A stretch of 64,000 nucleotides of DNA, from IMG/VR virus record IMGVR_UViG_3300032268_001383, positions 34,742 through 98,741 of that record. One strand, 5' to 3'. Positions 54,039-62,700 of the stretch are shown in pieces. The notes under the pieces are model-generated. The model was not told where the DNA came from, made no database searches, and worked only from the letters and a program-made list of their open reading frames with translations. A program made the position numbers and the translations under genes. The stretch's first letter is position 1. Each line of letters starts with the position of its first letter. Origin of the DNA: a virus.

Positions 54039-55646
54039 TTATTTTTTTATATTTAAAATTTTATATTTAGTCATTCCAACTCCATATATTTTATAAAACC
54101 CCATTTCTTTCATTATTTCAGATTCGGATTTATTATTTTTTTCGGGATATAAGACTGATAATTTTTTCTTTGAATAGTTAAACCTATGTTTTCTATTTTT
54201 ACTAACTACCCACCAATAATTTGGTTTTGTTTTATGACAAAATTCAAATCCTATCTTCTCATAGGTACCACCCTTGAATATTGAGTTGTCAACATATGTT
54301 ATTATCTCATTATAATCTTTGTTTTTAAGGAAAAAATTTAATAGTCTACTAGCCGATCCAACAACAATACTATTGAGTTTATTACAGAACCTTACTAACT
54401 CCATATCTTTTCTCTTTTTAGAAAAACACATAAGTGAAACTAGCTCATCATTATATATTAATCCTATTTTATATTTAGAATTTGTATAACCTTGTATGTG
54501 ATTTTTTGTTAAGAAGTTCCTAACTATTTTATTATCTTCTATAAATTTTACCTGACATTTTCTTGCAAAAATTTTATTTTCAACTAAATTCAATTTTGTT
54601 AAAATGATAGATTTTACAATTTCTCTTTTTGTTTCCCAGTCATCTTCCCATATATAAATCAAATCTATATCCATTTTTTTCAACTCAATCATTTTATTTA
54701 AATGATAATTTCTATCTTTGAATTTATCACTATGCCAAAATAGTCCATTACATTCAATTGCTAATTTTAAATCCGGTAAATAAATATCAATTTCTCTTTT
54801 ATTTTTATATTTAAAATTAGTAATACGCTCACCATCATAATTATCACAAATAAAATTATATATTTGTCTTTCGAAATTAGATGATGAATTATTATATGGA
54901 TCATTACATAAAGTACAAATCTCCTGATCATTATTATATCTATAGTAGAGTAAATTTGTATCAATTTCAAATGTATCTTTGCATTTAGAGCAATTACAAT
55001 AGTTTAGGTATCCTTCTTTTTTGATAAATTCTAAATCTGCATATTTATTAATTATATTAGAAAGTATACTATCTTTAAATTTGGACACAAAATCTTTTTT
55101 TTGAGAAGGATAATCAACTCCATACCTATTCTGGTTTGTTTTAACTATTTTTTCCTTAATTATATTATTTTTTGCAACATTGTCGAATCCCCAATTAGAA
55201 ATGTTTGTTTTCCTTCTCTTATCAATAGAATCTTTAGTTTTACTTCCTTTTATGGCTAATTCATTAACACCGTCCATTTTTAATGAATTATCCACTCCAT
55301 ATTTTTGTAACATTGTTTTCCTATATTTAGAATAAACATTTATATTTTGTGACGGATATTTAACTCCAAGTTTGGATAAATTTGTTTGTTCGCTTTTACT
55401 TAAAGCGCATTTAGATGAACACGCATAATAATTATACTTACTTATATTAGAAATATATGACTTGTATTGTATACTTTTTTCACATCCACAAACATCACAT
55501 TTACACATAACAAGGACATGGCTATTTTTTGATAAATCTGATATATCTATTTCTATTTCATCACCTACTTTTATATTATAGTAATTTGATAATTTCTTAT
55601 AATTATTAGGATTTACTCTAATAATAACCTTGTCTTGCATTAACAT
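54039..55646 (-). CDS. Free-standing Vsr-like homing endonuclease inside nrdA
   Basis: A 535-residue protein. The N-terminus (VNPNNY...DLSKNSH, CKCDVCG, ACSSKCA) is homologous to that of the HNH enzyme at 23487. Residues ~90-190 hold repeated T-x-x-x-Y-G-V-D modules. Two further Cys pairs (CNCSKC, CTLCND) follow. The C-terminal domain has REIDIYLPDLKLAIECNGLF near 280-300 and DLIYIWEDDW near 335, the Vsr/EDxHD-type nuclease core. It lies exactly between the N and C halves of intein 2 in nrdA, the arrangement described as a fractured gene with split intein and free-standing nuclease. Confidence 0.8.
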   Translation of the reverse strand: MLMQDKVIIRVNPNNYKKLSNYYNIKVGDEIEIDISDLSKNSHVLVMCKCDVCGCEKSIQYKSYISNISKYNYYACSSKCALSKSEQTNLSKLGVKYPSQNINVYSKYRKTMLQKYGVDNSLKMDGVNELAIKGSKTKDSIDKRRKTNISNWGFDNVAKNNIIKEKIVKTNQNRYGVDYPSQKKDFVSKFKDSILSNIINKYADLEFIKKEGYLNYCNCSKCKDTFEIDTNLLYYRYNNDQEICTLCNDPYNNSSSNFERQIYNFICDNYDGERITNFKYKNKREIDIYLPDLKLAIECNGLFWHSDKFKDRNYHLNKMIELKKMDIDLIYIWEDDWETKREIVKSIILTKLNLVENKIFARKCQVKFIEDNKIVRNFLTKNHIQGYTNSKYKIGLIYNDELVSLMCFSKKRKDMELVRFCNKLNSIVVGSASRLLNFFLKNKDYNEIITYVDNSIFKGGTYEKIGFEFCHKTKPNYWWVVSKNRKHRFNYSKKKLSVLYPEKNNKSESEIMKEMGFYKIYGVGMTKYKILNIKK

Positions 55647-55664
55647 AATAAATATTTTTTTTAT

Positions 55665-57516
55665 TTAATGTTGAACTATATCATCATTTTCTTCTAATTC
55701 ATCAGCTCTTACCCAAATTTCTTCATTATTTCTATTTACTAAAAATTGGTGATTTTCTGAGCAAGTGAATATAGTACCATCTTCCATTTCAATATCCAAT
55801 GTTTCAACCAAACCATTATAGAAAATTTTTTCTGATTTCTTAATGCCAAATCTAGTCTTAACATATAATGGTTCTTTAAATACTATCCAACCTTGTTCAC
55901 TTGTTTTTTCAATTTCTCTCCAATCTATTAACATTTCGTCCATAATTTGTTGATATGATTTATTACCTTCTAATGTCTGAATAATAGTTGATGATACTTG
56001 ACAACTTGCTGTTGGCATAATACAAGTTGTAAGTGAATTTCTAACACCAAATTTTAGGATATCTTCTCTCAATTTCTTCCAATCCCATCTATCTGTTGGT
56101 GTTGCTCCCCACAAATCAAATTGAAACTTACCCTCAGAAAGTGGAGAACCATTAAATGTAGCATAAGGTCCTTGAGTTTTAGATAAATCACAAGATGCTC
56201 TAAGAGCCCCATAGTAGATTGTTTCAAAAATTTGCTTATTAACTAATTTAGCTTCAGTAGAATCATAAGGAATACCCATCAAGAAAAATACATCAGCAAG
56301 TCCTTGAACACCTAATCCAATAGGTCTATGACAGAAGTTAGAGAATTTAGCACCAGGTGAAGGATAAAAATTCGAATCTATAACATTGTTAAGATTTACT
56401 GTTGCAGAATAAGCCACTTCATACAACTTATTATAGTTATAAGTTTTATTTTTATTAACAAATTTAGTAAGTGAAATAGATGCTAAGTTACAAACTGCTG
56501 TTTCATTCACCGATTCTTCTCCCCAAAACTCCGAAAGGTTAAGTGAATCTAATAATTCTTTATTTTGTAGAATTTCTGATTGAGATTTGGTGATTCCCGA
56601 ACATTCCACGATCTCCGAACAGAGATTGGAACTTCTTACAAGACCTATATTAGATTGATTAGATTTCTCATTAATGGCATCTTTATAAAGAATATAAGGT
56701 GTACCAGTTTCAACTTGCGATTCAAGTATTTTATTCCATAATTCACGAGCTTTAATGGTCTTTTTACCATATCCTTTAGTTTCATAACTTAAATACAGAT
56801 TTCTAAATTCCTCGCCATAAGAATCATTCAAACCTGGACATTCGTGTGGACACATAAGAGTCCATTCTTCGTCTAAATCAACTCTCTCCATAAATACATC
56901 GTTTGTCCAAAGTGCTAAGAATAAGTCTCTTGCTCGCAATTCTTCTTTACCTTGATTTTTTCTCAAATCAAGAAATTCCATAATATCTGCGTGCCAAGGT
57001 TCCATATAGATGGCTATACTTCCTTTACGTTTCATTTTGTTATCGTTAGGCTCTTTATCCTAACATCTTGTGATTTCTCACAAGTTCAGACTATATCTTC
57101 ATCTTTCGATGTCTGGTATTCGTGTCAGTTTGGGGTGTTCTACCTTACTACTGTTAGTCGTTGAACCTTTTTCTTATTCCTAAGAAACTCGGCTGCTGAT
57201 TATCCAATTCTTTCAATTTTTTGACATTCAAGTTTGATATTACTATCTACTTTGTAGTTTGAAAGACTCTAAGGAACTCCCAGCAATTAGCCAGATTTTT
57301 TAATGTGGAAGCAGACTATTTACCACCACCGTTATGAACCATTCCCAAACCTTCAACAATATAATTGTGTTGGTTTTCAACTTCTAGGTCATAAACTTCA
57401 ATATCTTGTTGATTTTCAATTTCAATATCACTAACTGTATTGAAATTCAAATTTTCAATTAGTAGATTCAAATCTACCGGGTCTTCTATGTATCCTGTCG
57501 GATTGTCTGTAATCAT
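55665..57516 (-). CDS. nrdA: NrdA middle fragment: intein-1 C half, extein (interrupted by a group I intron), intein-2 N half
   Basis: After removal of the intron (57033-57321) the frame is continuous. It has 62 residues of intein-1 C half (ending V-Y-D-L-E-V-E-N-Q-H-N-Y then G-M-V-H-N), then the extein GGG-KRKGSIAIYMEPWH onward (346 residues), then 112 residues of intein-2 N half starting Cys at 56003. The extein holds NLCSEIVE, with the radical-site Cys, and ends MPTAS, the conserved C-terminal barrel motif. The residue after the intein-1 HN is Gly, not Cys/Ser/Thr, which is unexpected for a class 1 intein. Without RNA splicing the frame stops at 57316. The middle piece must join the N piece (57548-58753) and C piece (53280-54026). 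Confidence 0.8.
57033..57321 (-). ncRNA. Group I self-splicing intron (289 nt) in nrdA, no ORF
   Basis: Splicing after GGTGGTGGT and before AAACGTAAAGG restores G-G-G-K-R-K-G-S. The 5' exon ends in U and the intron ends in G, as group I introns require. The intron has AATTGCTGGGAGTTCC (P4/P5-like), ATAATCAGCAGCC (P3/P6), TTCAACGACTA (P7 5' strand) and GATATAGTCTGAAC (P7 3' strand), typical of phage IA-type introns. A guide GCUUCCAC near the 5' end pairs with the exon end (U-G at the splice site, then 6 further pairs and one U-U mismatch). It contains no endonuclease ORF and interrupts NrdA 9 nt after the intein-1 insertion point. Confidence 0.88.
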
Positions 57517-57547
57517 ATTTTTAATTTTTTTTTGTTTTTATTTAGAA

Positions 57548-58753
57548 TTAATATTTCAAAATTTTATCTCCTTTCAAAAGTTCTTTTGCTGCAATCCATT
57601 CTATCTGATAGACACCATTTTTAATACCTTTTATAATATTTTCTCTTGAAATATCACTCGATAAATTTCTAATAACTAATATTTGATGTTCGCCAGTAAC
57701 TTTATTGATACCGGATTCCGTTTTGATTACAATTATATCTTCTGATTTTTTATTGAAAGTTTTCTTTTTTGTAACTTTATTAAATGTTCCATCAGAAGTC
57801 AGAACTTCGTCACCTTCGTTGATGACATCAATATTGATTGTACCATTTTTAGTGATTACTTTACTATCTTTTGTAAAACATTGATCTACCGCTCTTGCAG
57901 TTTCATTGTAGATTTTAAGAAAAGGAATAATACCATTTGATGAACCATTTGTACCGGCAATATAGGTATTTTTTGCTCTAACTTTATTGAAAGAAATACC
58001 AATTCCACCTGCGTTTTTAGAGATTTGTGCGGCTTCTTTCAAAGTATTAAAAATGCCCTCTATAGAATCCGATTCTACATCAAGGAGAAAACAACTTGAT
58101 AATTGTGGTCTATTAGTACCAGAATTAAATAGAGTTGGAGTAGCATGTGTATAATAGCTTTCAGAAAGAAGGTTATAAGTTTCTAAAGCTTTTTCAATAT
58201 TTTCTCCCCAAATTTGTAGAGCAGTACGCATATACATATATTGAGGTCTTTCTGCAACCTGCCCATTTAATTTTAGTAAGTAACTCCTCTCTAACACTTT
58301 GTATCCAAAATAATCAAAATTGTGGTCTCTTGAATGTACGATTGCTGAATTCAACTGGTCAGCATGTTTTTTAACTAAGTCAAAAAACTTGAGTGAAACA
58401 ACTGGTGAATGTTTTCTTGTATTTGGATCCACATAGTTATACAAGTCTGTAACTGTTTCACTAAAACTTTTATTAGTTTCTTTGTGCAGAGCCGTAATAG
58501 CTAATCTAGCAGCTAAGGTTGCGTAATCGGGATGTTTGGTTGTTAAAGCGGCGGCTGTTTCCATGGCTAACTGATCCAATATCCTTGTTTGTATATCTGG
58601 CGTAATTCCCTCAATTACTTTCTGAGCTACTTCAAATGGTTGTACCCATTTTAAATCTAGTCCATAAGTTTGTTGGTTGATTCTCTCTAATACTTTATCC
58701 AACATCACTGGCTCCTTTTTTCCATTTCTTTTTGTTACTTTTATGTTTATCAT
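57548..58753 (-). CDS. nrdA: Ribonucleotide reductase NrdA N-terminal fragment with intein-1 N half
   Basis: A 401-residue protein. It starts with an ATP-cone-like region (KVTKRNGKKEPVMLDKVLER), followed by the large-subunit barrel with PQLSSCFLL (redox Cys) and KNAGGIGISF near residues 220-260. The extein ends at 291 (RAVDQ). From Cys292 (57880) a 110-residue intein N half begins, C-F-T-K-D-S-K-V-I-T and later T-G-E-H-Q-I-L-V (blocks A and B), then stops. The matching C half starts 31 nt downstream at 57516 with no nuclease gene between. NrdA reduces NDPs to dNDPs. The start has no Shine-Dalgarno sequence; a GATATATATTC element lies upstream. Confidence 0.85.
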   Translation of the reverse strand: MINIKVTKRNGKKEPVMLDKVLERINQQTYGLDLKWVQPFEVAQKVIEGITPDIQTRILDQLAMETAAALTTKHPDYATLAARLAITALHKETNKSFSETVTDLYNYVDPNTRKHSPVVSLKFFDLVKKHADQLNSAIVHSRDHNFDYFGYKVLERSYLLKLNGQVAERPQYMYMRTALQIWGENIEKALETYNLLSESYYTHATPTLFNSGTNRPQLSSCFLLDVESDSIEGIFNTLKEAAQISKNAGGIGISFNKVRAKNTYIAGTNGSSNGIIPFLKIYNETARAVDQCFTKDSKVITKNGTINIDVINEGDEVLTSDGTFNKVTKKKTFNKKSEDIIVIKTESGINKVTGEHQILVIRNLSSDISRENIIKGIKNGVYQIEWIAAKELLKGDKILKY

Positions 58754-58855
58754 CTCTTGAAATTATTTTTGTATGAATATATATCGTCTTAAAATACTAA
58801 GATGTTTTTAAAACTCTATTTTTTGTTAAAATTATAGTATTGACTTTTTTTTATT

Positions 58856-59776
58856 TTATAAAAAATCTATATTGTTTAATTTATTTAAATTATATTTAAA
58901 CTTGGTATTATTTAAAATTTTAGTAATGTACTTAATATCAACCTCATATATTTTTTCATAAGAATTTACTTTAAAAATAGAATTTTGATAATCAGCCTCA
59001 ATCACCACCCCAGTTATATGAACTAATTCTGTTTTTATTCCAGCAGGATCTTCTTCTAAAAATTCTATTTCTGTACCTTCATAAATATTTCTATTTCTAA
59101 TTTCAGTAGAATAGTTTTGTTTACCAACGTGATCCTGTAATTCTGAGATAATCATATTTCTCCATTTATTATCCAATAATTTGAACATATTAAATAAATT
59201 GTCAGAAAAATAAACGGCTAACTCATTAAATAACTCTACATTTGTAAAGCTTTCACCATATAAATGTGTTTTAAGTAAATAATAGTAATGGTTGAAATCT
59301 GATTTAGAAGGTTTTCTGCGATTATTTAAGAAATTTATATCTGTGTGTTCGTCTAATACTTGGTATACTTTTTCTTTAATTCTTTTTTGTTTGATATAGT
59401 TTTCATTATCTACTGATTCATACCAATAGTGGGAAGACTTATCTACTTCAAAATTTTCATTTCTATTAGCAACTATATCAATATCATCTTCCGATAGAGG
59501 ATCTTCTTTTTTCCCTTTGAAGATAGAATCATATTTAAGACTATGTTTACCCTGTAGTGTATGTTTAGAAAGTACAACTGGATTTTCTTCTGGTATAGGT
59601 TCTAAGTTCAAGTCGTCATCGTCAATTTCAATAATGTCATCACTAAAATCTTCATCTTCGACGAGAATATCTAAAATTTCTTCTTCTACATCGGGTTCTT
59701 CGTTAGATTCAACTTCGGTTAAATCTTCATTTAATTCTTCTTCTTCGAAGTCTTCAAGGTTTTTTTTCTTAATCAT
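58856..59776 (-). CDS. Unknown protein with acidic N-terminal third (306 aa)
   Basis: A 306-residue protein. Residues ~5-65 are extremely Asp/Glu-rich (EDFEEEELNEDL and similar runs) and probably disordered, resembling a nucleic-acid mimic or interaction tail. Residues ~110-215 are helical, and ~220-290 strand-rich. It is encoded between the helicase gene (16 nt upstream) and nrdA. A replication role, such as a helicase loader or interaction partner, is plausible from position but not supported by motif. Confidence 0.5.
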   Translation of the reverse strand: MIKKKNLEDFEEEELNEDLTEVESNEEPDVEEEILDILVEDEDFSDDIIEIDDDDLNLEPIPEENPVVLSKHTLQGKHSLKYDSIFKGKKEDPLSEDDIDIVANRNENFEVDKSSHYWYESVDNENYIKQKRIKEKVYQVLDEHTDINFLNNRRKPSKSDFNHYYYLLKTHLYGESFTNVELFNELAVYFSDNLFNMFKLLDNKWRNMIISELQDHVGKQNYSTEIRNRNIYEGTEIEFLEEDPAGIKTELVHITGVVIEADYQNSIFKVNSYEKIYEVDIKYITKILNNTKFKYNLNKLNNIDFL

Positions 59777-59792
59777 ATTTAATTTTTTATTT

Positions 59793-61121
59793 TTATAAAG
59801 AATCTAAAAATATATCATTTTCAAGAGTTAGATAGACTGGATTAAGATTTATTTTTATTTGTGACCTGGTAAAATCGCCATCTCTTTGCTTCAATAGTTT
59901 GAATCTATAAAGATTTTGTCTTTTCATCTCTTCTGTTCTAATTATCGTGAAGAAAACATCGGCTGTTTCTGCGATTGCTTTACTTTCCGGTACTTGTTCA
60001 AGAGTGACATCTGCTGCGTTCCAAGCGTCCTTAGCCACTTGAATTGCAGTTATTACAGGTAGTTTATACTTTGCTGCTATCGCCCTTAGACCCTCAGCTA
60101 AAAACTTTCCTTTAGTATAAAGATTATCACCTTGTCCTTTAGGTGTTGCTATAAGAGTTATATAATCTACAATGACTAAATCAATTTTTAATCCTTTTTT
60201 TTCTTTCAATTTCTGAAGATAGTTATCGAAATCGTTTATAGTTGCTGTACCAGCCGCCCAGAACTTAGTAATTATTTTACCTATATTCTTATCAAATAAA
60301 TCATTATTACTAATGTTTTTCAAACCCTGTATTCTTTTTTTGATAAATTCACTATCTTTGCTAATATTATCATAATCATTAATAGGAACTTTCAATCTCA
60401 TAGCTCCAAGTCTCTTCATTACTTTTCTTTCGCTCATTTCTAATGTTATATAAAGCACATTATATCCCATATCAGCAGATTTGACTGCAAAGTTTTGCAT
60501 CCAGAGTGATTTACCCGCGTTAGTACTCGCCATGATTATGCTTAAAGTAGAAATATCCCAACCACCACCTAACATATGGTCGATTGTATCAAACCCAGAA
60601 CGTATTTTAAATCTTGATGAGTCTTGTACGTGCATTTCTGGATCATCAAAGTCTGAACCCAAGTCATCGTCGTCAGCAAAATTAACGTTTGACATTTGTT
60701 CAACTATAGTTCGAATTTTATTGGCTGAATCTAGAACCGAATCAAAGTCAGTTTTTGTTTCTAAGTTTCTTGTTTCGTCAACAATATCAACTGTGCCACT
60801 TTTTAGACGATTGGCTAAAACCCAAGCATTGAATTTAGGAATTATAAAGTTATTTTCATCATATTCGGCTAGGTTAACAGATAACATAGCTTTCAAAATT
60901 TCTTTTGTGATTAATCCATCTCTATCTTCTAATTGAACCATCTCTAAAATTTGTTTAGGAGATGGGACCTCAGCTTCTTTTTTTGTTAAAATATATTTTC
61001 TAATTATATTATAAACAAAAAGTATCTCCATATTCTTAAAAAAATGTGGTTCTACAATATCAAAGTAACGTTTGTTTTTAAGTACAAAAGAGAAAAATAT
61101 CTTTTCTAAAGAAACTGTCAT
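59793..61121 (-). CDS. 41: Replicative DNA helicase (T4 gp41 / DnaB-like)
   Basis: A 442-residue RecA-fold helicase. The N-terminal ~150 residues are the DnaB-type helical domain. Walker A is A-S-T-N-A-G-K-S near residue 200, followed by VLYITLEMSE (catalytic Glu), then Walker B LVIVDYITL near 310 and VITAIQVAKDAW. The C-terminal arginine-finger region is RFKLLKQRDGDF. These are the motifs of hexameric 5'-3' replicative helicases; the length is close to T4 gp41 (475). It would work with the Toprim primase at 26800. Unlike many fractured phage helicase genes, it carries no intein. Confidence 0.88.
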   Translation of the reverse strand: MTVSLEKIFFSFVLKNKRYFDIVEPHFFKNMEILFVYNIIRKYILTKKEAEVPSPKQILEMVQLEDRDGLITKEILKAMLSVNLAEYDENNFIIPKFNAWVLANRLKSGTVDIVDETRNLETKTDFDSVLDSANKIRTIVEQMSNVNFADDDDLGSDFDDPEMHVQDSSRFKIRSGFDTIDHMLGGGWDISTLSIIMASTNAGKSLWMQNFAVKSADMGYNVLYITLEMSERKVMKRLGAMRLKVPINDYDNISKDSEFIKKRIQGLKNISNNDLFDKNIGKIITKFWAAGTATINDFDNYLQKLKEKKGLKIDLVIVDYITLIATPKGQGDNLYTKGKFLAEGLRAIAAKYKLPVITAIQVAKDAWNAADVTLEQVPESKAIAETADVFFTIIRTEEMKRQNLYRFKLLKQRDGDFTRSQIKINLNPVYLTLENDIFLDSL

Positions 61122-61195
61122 TAAATTTAATTTTAGATTTAATGATTATAGATAGGTAAACTAGTTAAGTTTAATATATAACCTTTCCAAAAAAA

Positions 61196-61223
61196 TAAAT
61201 CCGGAAAGAGATTCAGGATTTAT
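61196..61223 (-). terminator. Intrinsic terminator after the zinc-motif membrane protein
   Basis: The stem is ATAAATCC with GGATTTAT (8 bp) and a 12-nt loop. On the minus strand it is followed by TTTTTTGG. It separates the 61248 gene from the helicase gene. Confidence 0.65.
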
Positions 61224-61247
61224 AATTCAAATATCTTAAAATTAATT

Positions 61248-62126
61248 TTACTGTTCGTTAATTATTTCGTCTTTACTGATTTGTGATTCAATCCCTCTCA
61301 ATTCTGTTGGTTCATTGCCTTTAATTATGTTTTTAGATCTTAAGAAGTCTCCAATCTTTTTTGATATCCATTCATAACCTCTTTTTGCCAGCATTGTTCC
61401 AACACCAACACCAAATACTAGGAGGTTTTTAGCTATATCCATCGGTAAAGTTTCTAAAGTTAAATTAGAGGCATTTATTATTCCGGAAATTGCATTCATA
61501 GTAGGTATAAGTAGAGATGTGTAAGCAAATAAATCTACAAAATTACTAATAATTAAGGATGCATGTTTAAAAATCATTTTCAAAAATCCACCTATTGAAA
61601 CAAGACAACCAACTAATTTCTTAACTATCCCATTTCCGATTCCTCTTAATTTTAATTCTGCTAAAAGTGTATCAGTATCGTTTCGGGTTACTAATGATTT
61701 AGTTGTACCCTTACCAGAACATTTTTGACAAGTTTCTTCTCCTCCGTTGTTTTTTATTGAACCTTTGCCATTGCAGGTATCACAAACTATTGATAGCTCA
61801 CCTGTTTTATTCTTTTTTTCTTCTAAGTAAGCAATAGCAACTGCTGTAATTGTTAATAAAACAACATTTTCAACTGTCAAGTCAACGTTTAAATTAGAAT
61901 TTTTTAAGAGATGCATTACTATTGGATACATTGCATTAATTCCTGCACCAAATGTAAATATCAAACTATAATTGAATTTGATATCCTTCTGTAATTGATT
62001 GGCAATTTTGGTAATTGCTGATTCTTCCTTTGACTCTTTAAGTGATTGATTTATAAGTCTTTCAACAAATTCTTCAAGGAAGTCATGAGATTTTTTATAA
62101 TCTGCGAATTTTACTACTTTTGTCAT
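61248..62126 (-). CDS. Membrane protein with DnaJ-type zinc motif
   Basis: A 292-residue protein. There are hydrophobic helices at ~53-72 and ~82-100, then a zinc module of two CxxCxGxG elements (CDTCNGKG and CQKCSGKG, ~114-138) as in DnaJ, then two or three further hydrophobic helices in ~165-250. There is no J domain. Zinc modules of this type bind unfolded protein; one anchored in a membrane is unusual. It could be an inner-membrane chaperone or a head/tail protein that enters the membrane on ejection. A promoter box lies 7 nt upstream. Confidence 0.6.
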   Translation of the reverse strand: MTKVVKFADYKKSHDFLEEFVERLINQSLKESKEESAITKIANQLQKDIKFNYSLIFTFGAGINAMYPIVMHLLKNSNLNVDLTVENVVLLTITAVAIAYLEEKKNKTGELSIVCDTCNGKGSIKNNGGEETCQKCSGKGTTKSLVTRNDTDTLLAELKLRGIGNGIVKKLVGCLVSIGGFLKMIFKHASLIISNFVDLFAYTSLLIPTMNAISGIINASNLTLETLPMDIAKNLLVFGVGVGTMLAKRGYEWISKKIGDFLRSKNIIKGNEPTELRGIESQISKDEIINEQ

Positions 62127-62132
62127 AATTAG

Positions 62133-62142
62133 TATATATTAA
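62133..62142 (-). promoter_or_regulatory. Candidate promoter box for the zinc-motif membrane protein
   Basis: The minus strand reads ATTTTAATATATACTAA, with the core ending 7 nt before the ATG at 62126. Confidence 0.5.
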
Positions 62143-62202
62143 AATATAAAATTTGCATTTTTTAAACTTATTATCAATAGTTACTTTTTTGATAATTTTT
62201 TT

Positions 62203-62212
62203 TTAATATATA
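62203..62212 (+). promoter_or_regulatory. Candidate promoter box for the 62234 gene
   Basis: The sequence TTTTTTTTAATATATAAAA has its core ending 22 nt before the ATG at 62234. Confidence 0.5.
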
Positions 62213-62233
62213 AAATAAAAATAAAATCAAAAT

Positions 62234-62659
62234 ATGAAATTTATTAAAACCTTTGAAAGTTACGAAGTTGATTCTACTTGTCCATCAAGAGAAGAAATGA
62301 TTTCACATCTATGCGCATGTGGATACAATGAAGCTGAATGTGACGAAATGTCTATGGATGATCTCGAAATGCAATACAATGAATGTGGCGGTGGAATGGC
62401 TTATGAAGCAAAAAAACATAGAGCAAAAGCTAAGGCAAAAGCTAAAGCAAAAAAGAAAATGCCTGATTTTCCAGACGTAGACGGTGATGGTGACACAGAT
62501 GAACCTATCAGTAAAGCAAATAGAGACAAAAAGGCTGCTCAAGCCGGAAAAGGTAAAGCCGAAGATAAAACTGGATCTCAAGCTCAAGGTAAACTAAGTG
62601 CTGCTCAGAAAAAACTTCCACCTGCTTTACAAAAAGCAATTGCAGCTAAGAGAAAATAA
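62234..62659 (+). CDS. Leader-bearing basic protein with Asp-rich Ca-binding-like loop
   Basis: A 141-residue protein. MKFIKTFESYEVDSTC matches the shared leader. Residues ~15-55 are Cys-rich and helical, with CPS, CAC, C and C spacing. Residues ~60-76 are a Lys/Ala repeat (RAKAKAKAKAKKK) that should bind DNA. Residues 81-89 (DVDGDGDTD) form a dockerin/EF-hand-like Asp loop. The C-terminal half is Lys/Ala/Gln-rich, like histone H1 tails. The combination recalls T4 internal proteins that are packaged and ejected with DNA. A terminator follows 12 nt after the stop. Confidence 0.65.
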   Translation: MKFIKTFESYEVDSTCPSREEMISHLCACGYNEAECDEMSMDDLEMQYNECGGGMAYEAKKHRAKAKAKAKAKKKMPDFPDVDGDGDTDEPISKANRDKKAAQAGKGKAEDKTGSQAQGKLSAAQKKLPPALQKAIAAKRK

Positions 62660-62670
62660 TAACTAAATTC

Positions 62671-62699
62671 AAAAGTCATCATTAAAAATGATGACTTTT
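62671..62699. terminator. Bidirectional intrinsic terminator between convergent genes
   Basis: A 13-bp perfect stem (AAAAGTCATCATT / AATGATGACTTTT) with a 3-nt loop, followed by TTTT on the plus strand. It lies between the convergent genes ending at 62659 and 62701. Confidence 0.8.
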
Positions 62700-62700
62700 T

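Noticed and set aside
55665-57035. Taking the ATG at 57035 as the start of the NrdA middle fragment
   Set aside because: That ATG includes the last base of the group I intron; after splicing the frame is continuous with the intein-1 C half that starts at 57516.
61170-61181. TTTAATATATAA promoter box on the plus strand
   Set aside because: No plus-strand gene follows; the box is near-palindromic and may arise by chance in AT-rich DNA or serve the minus-strand helicase gene weakly.
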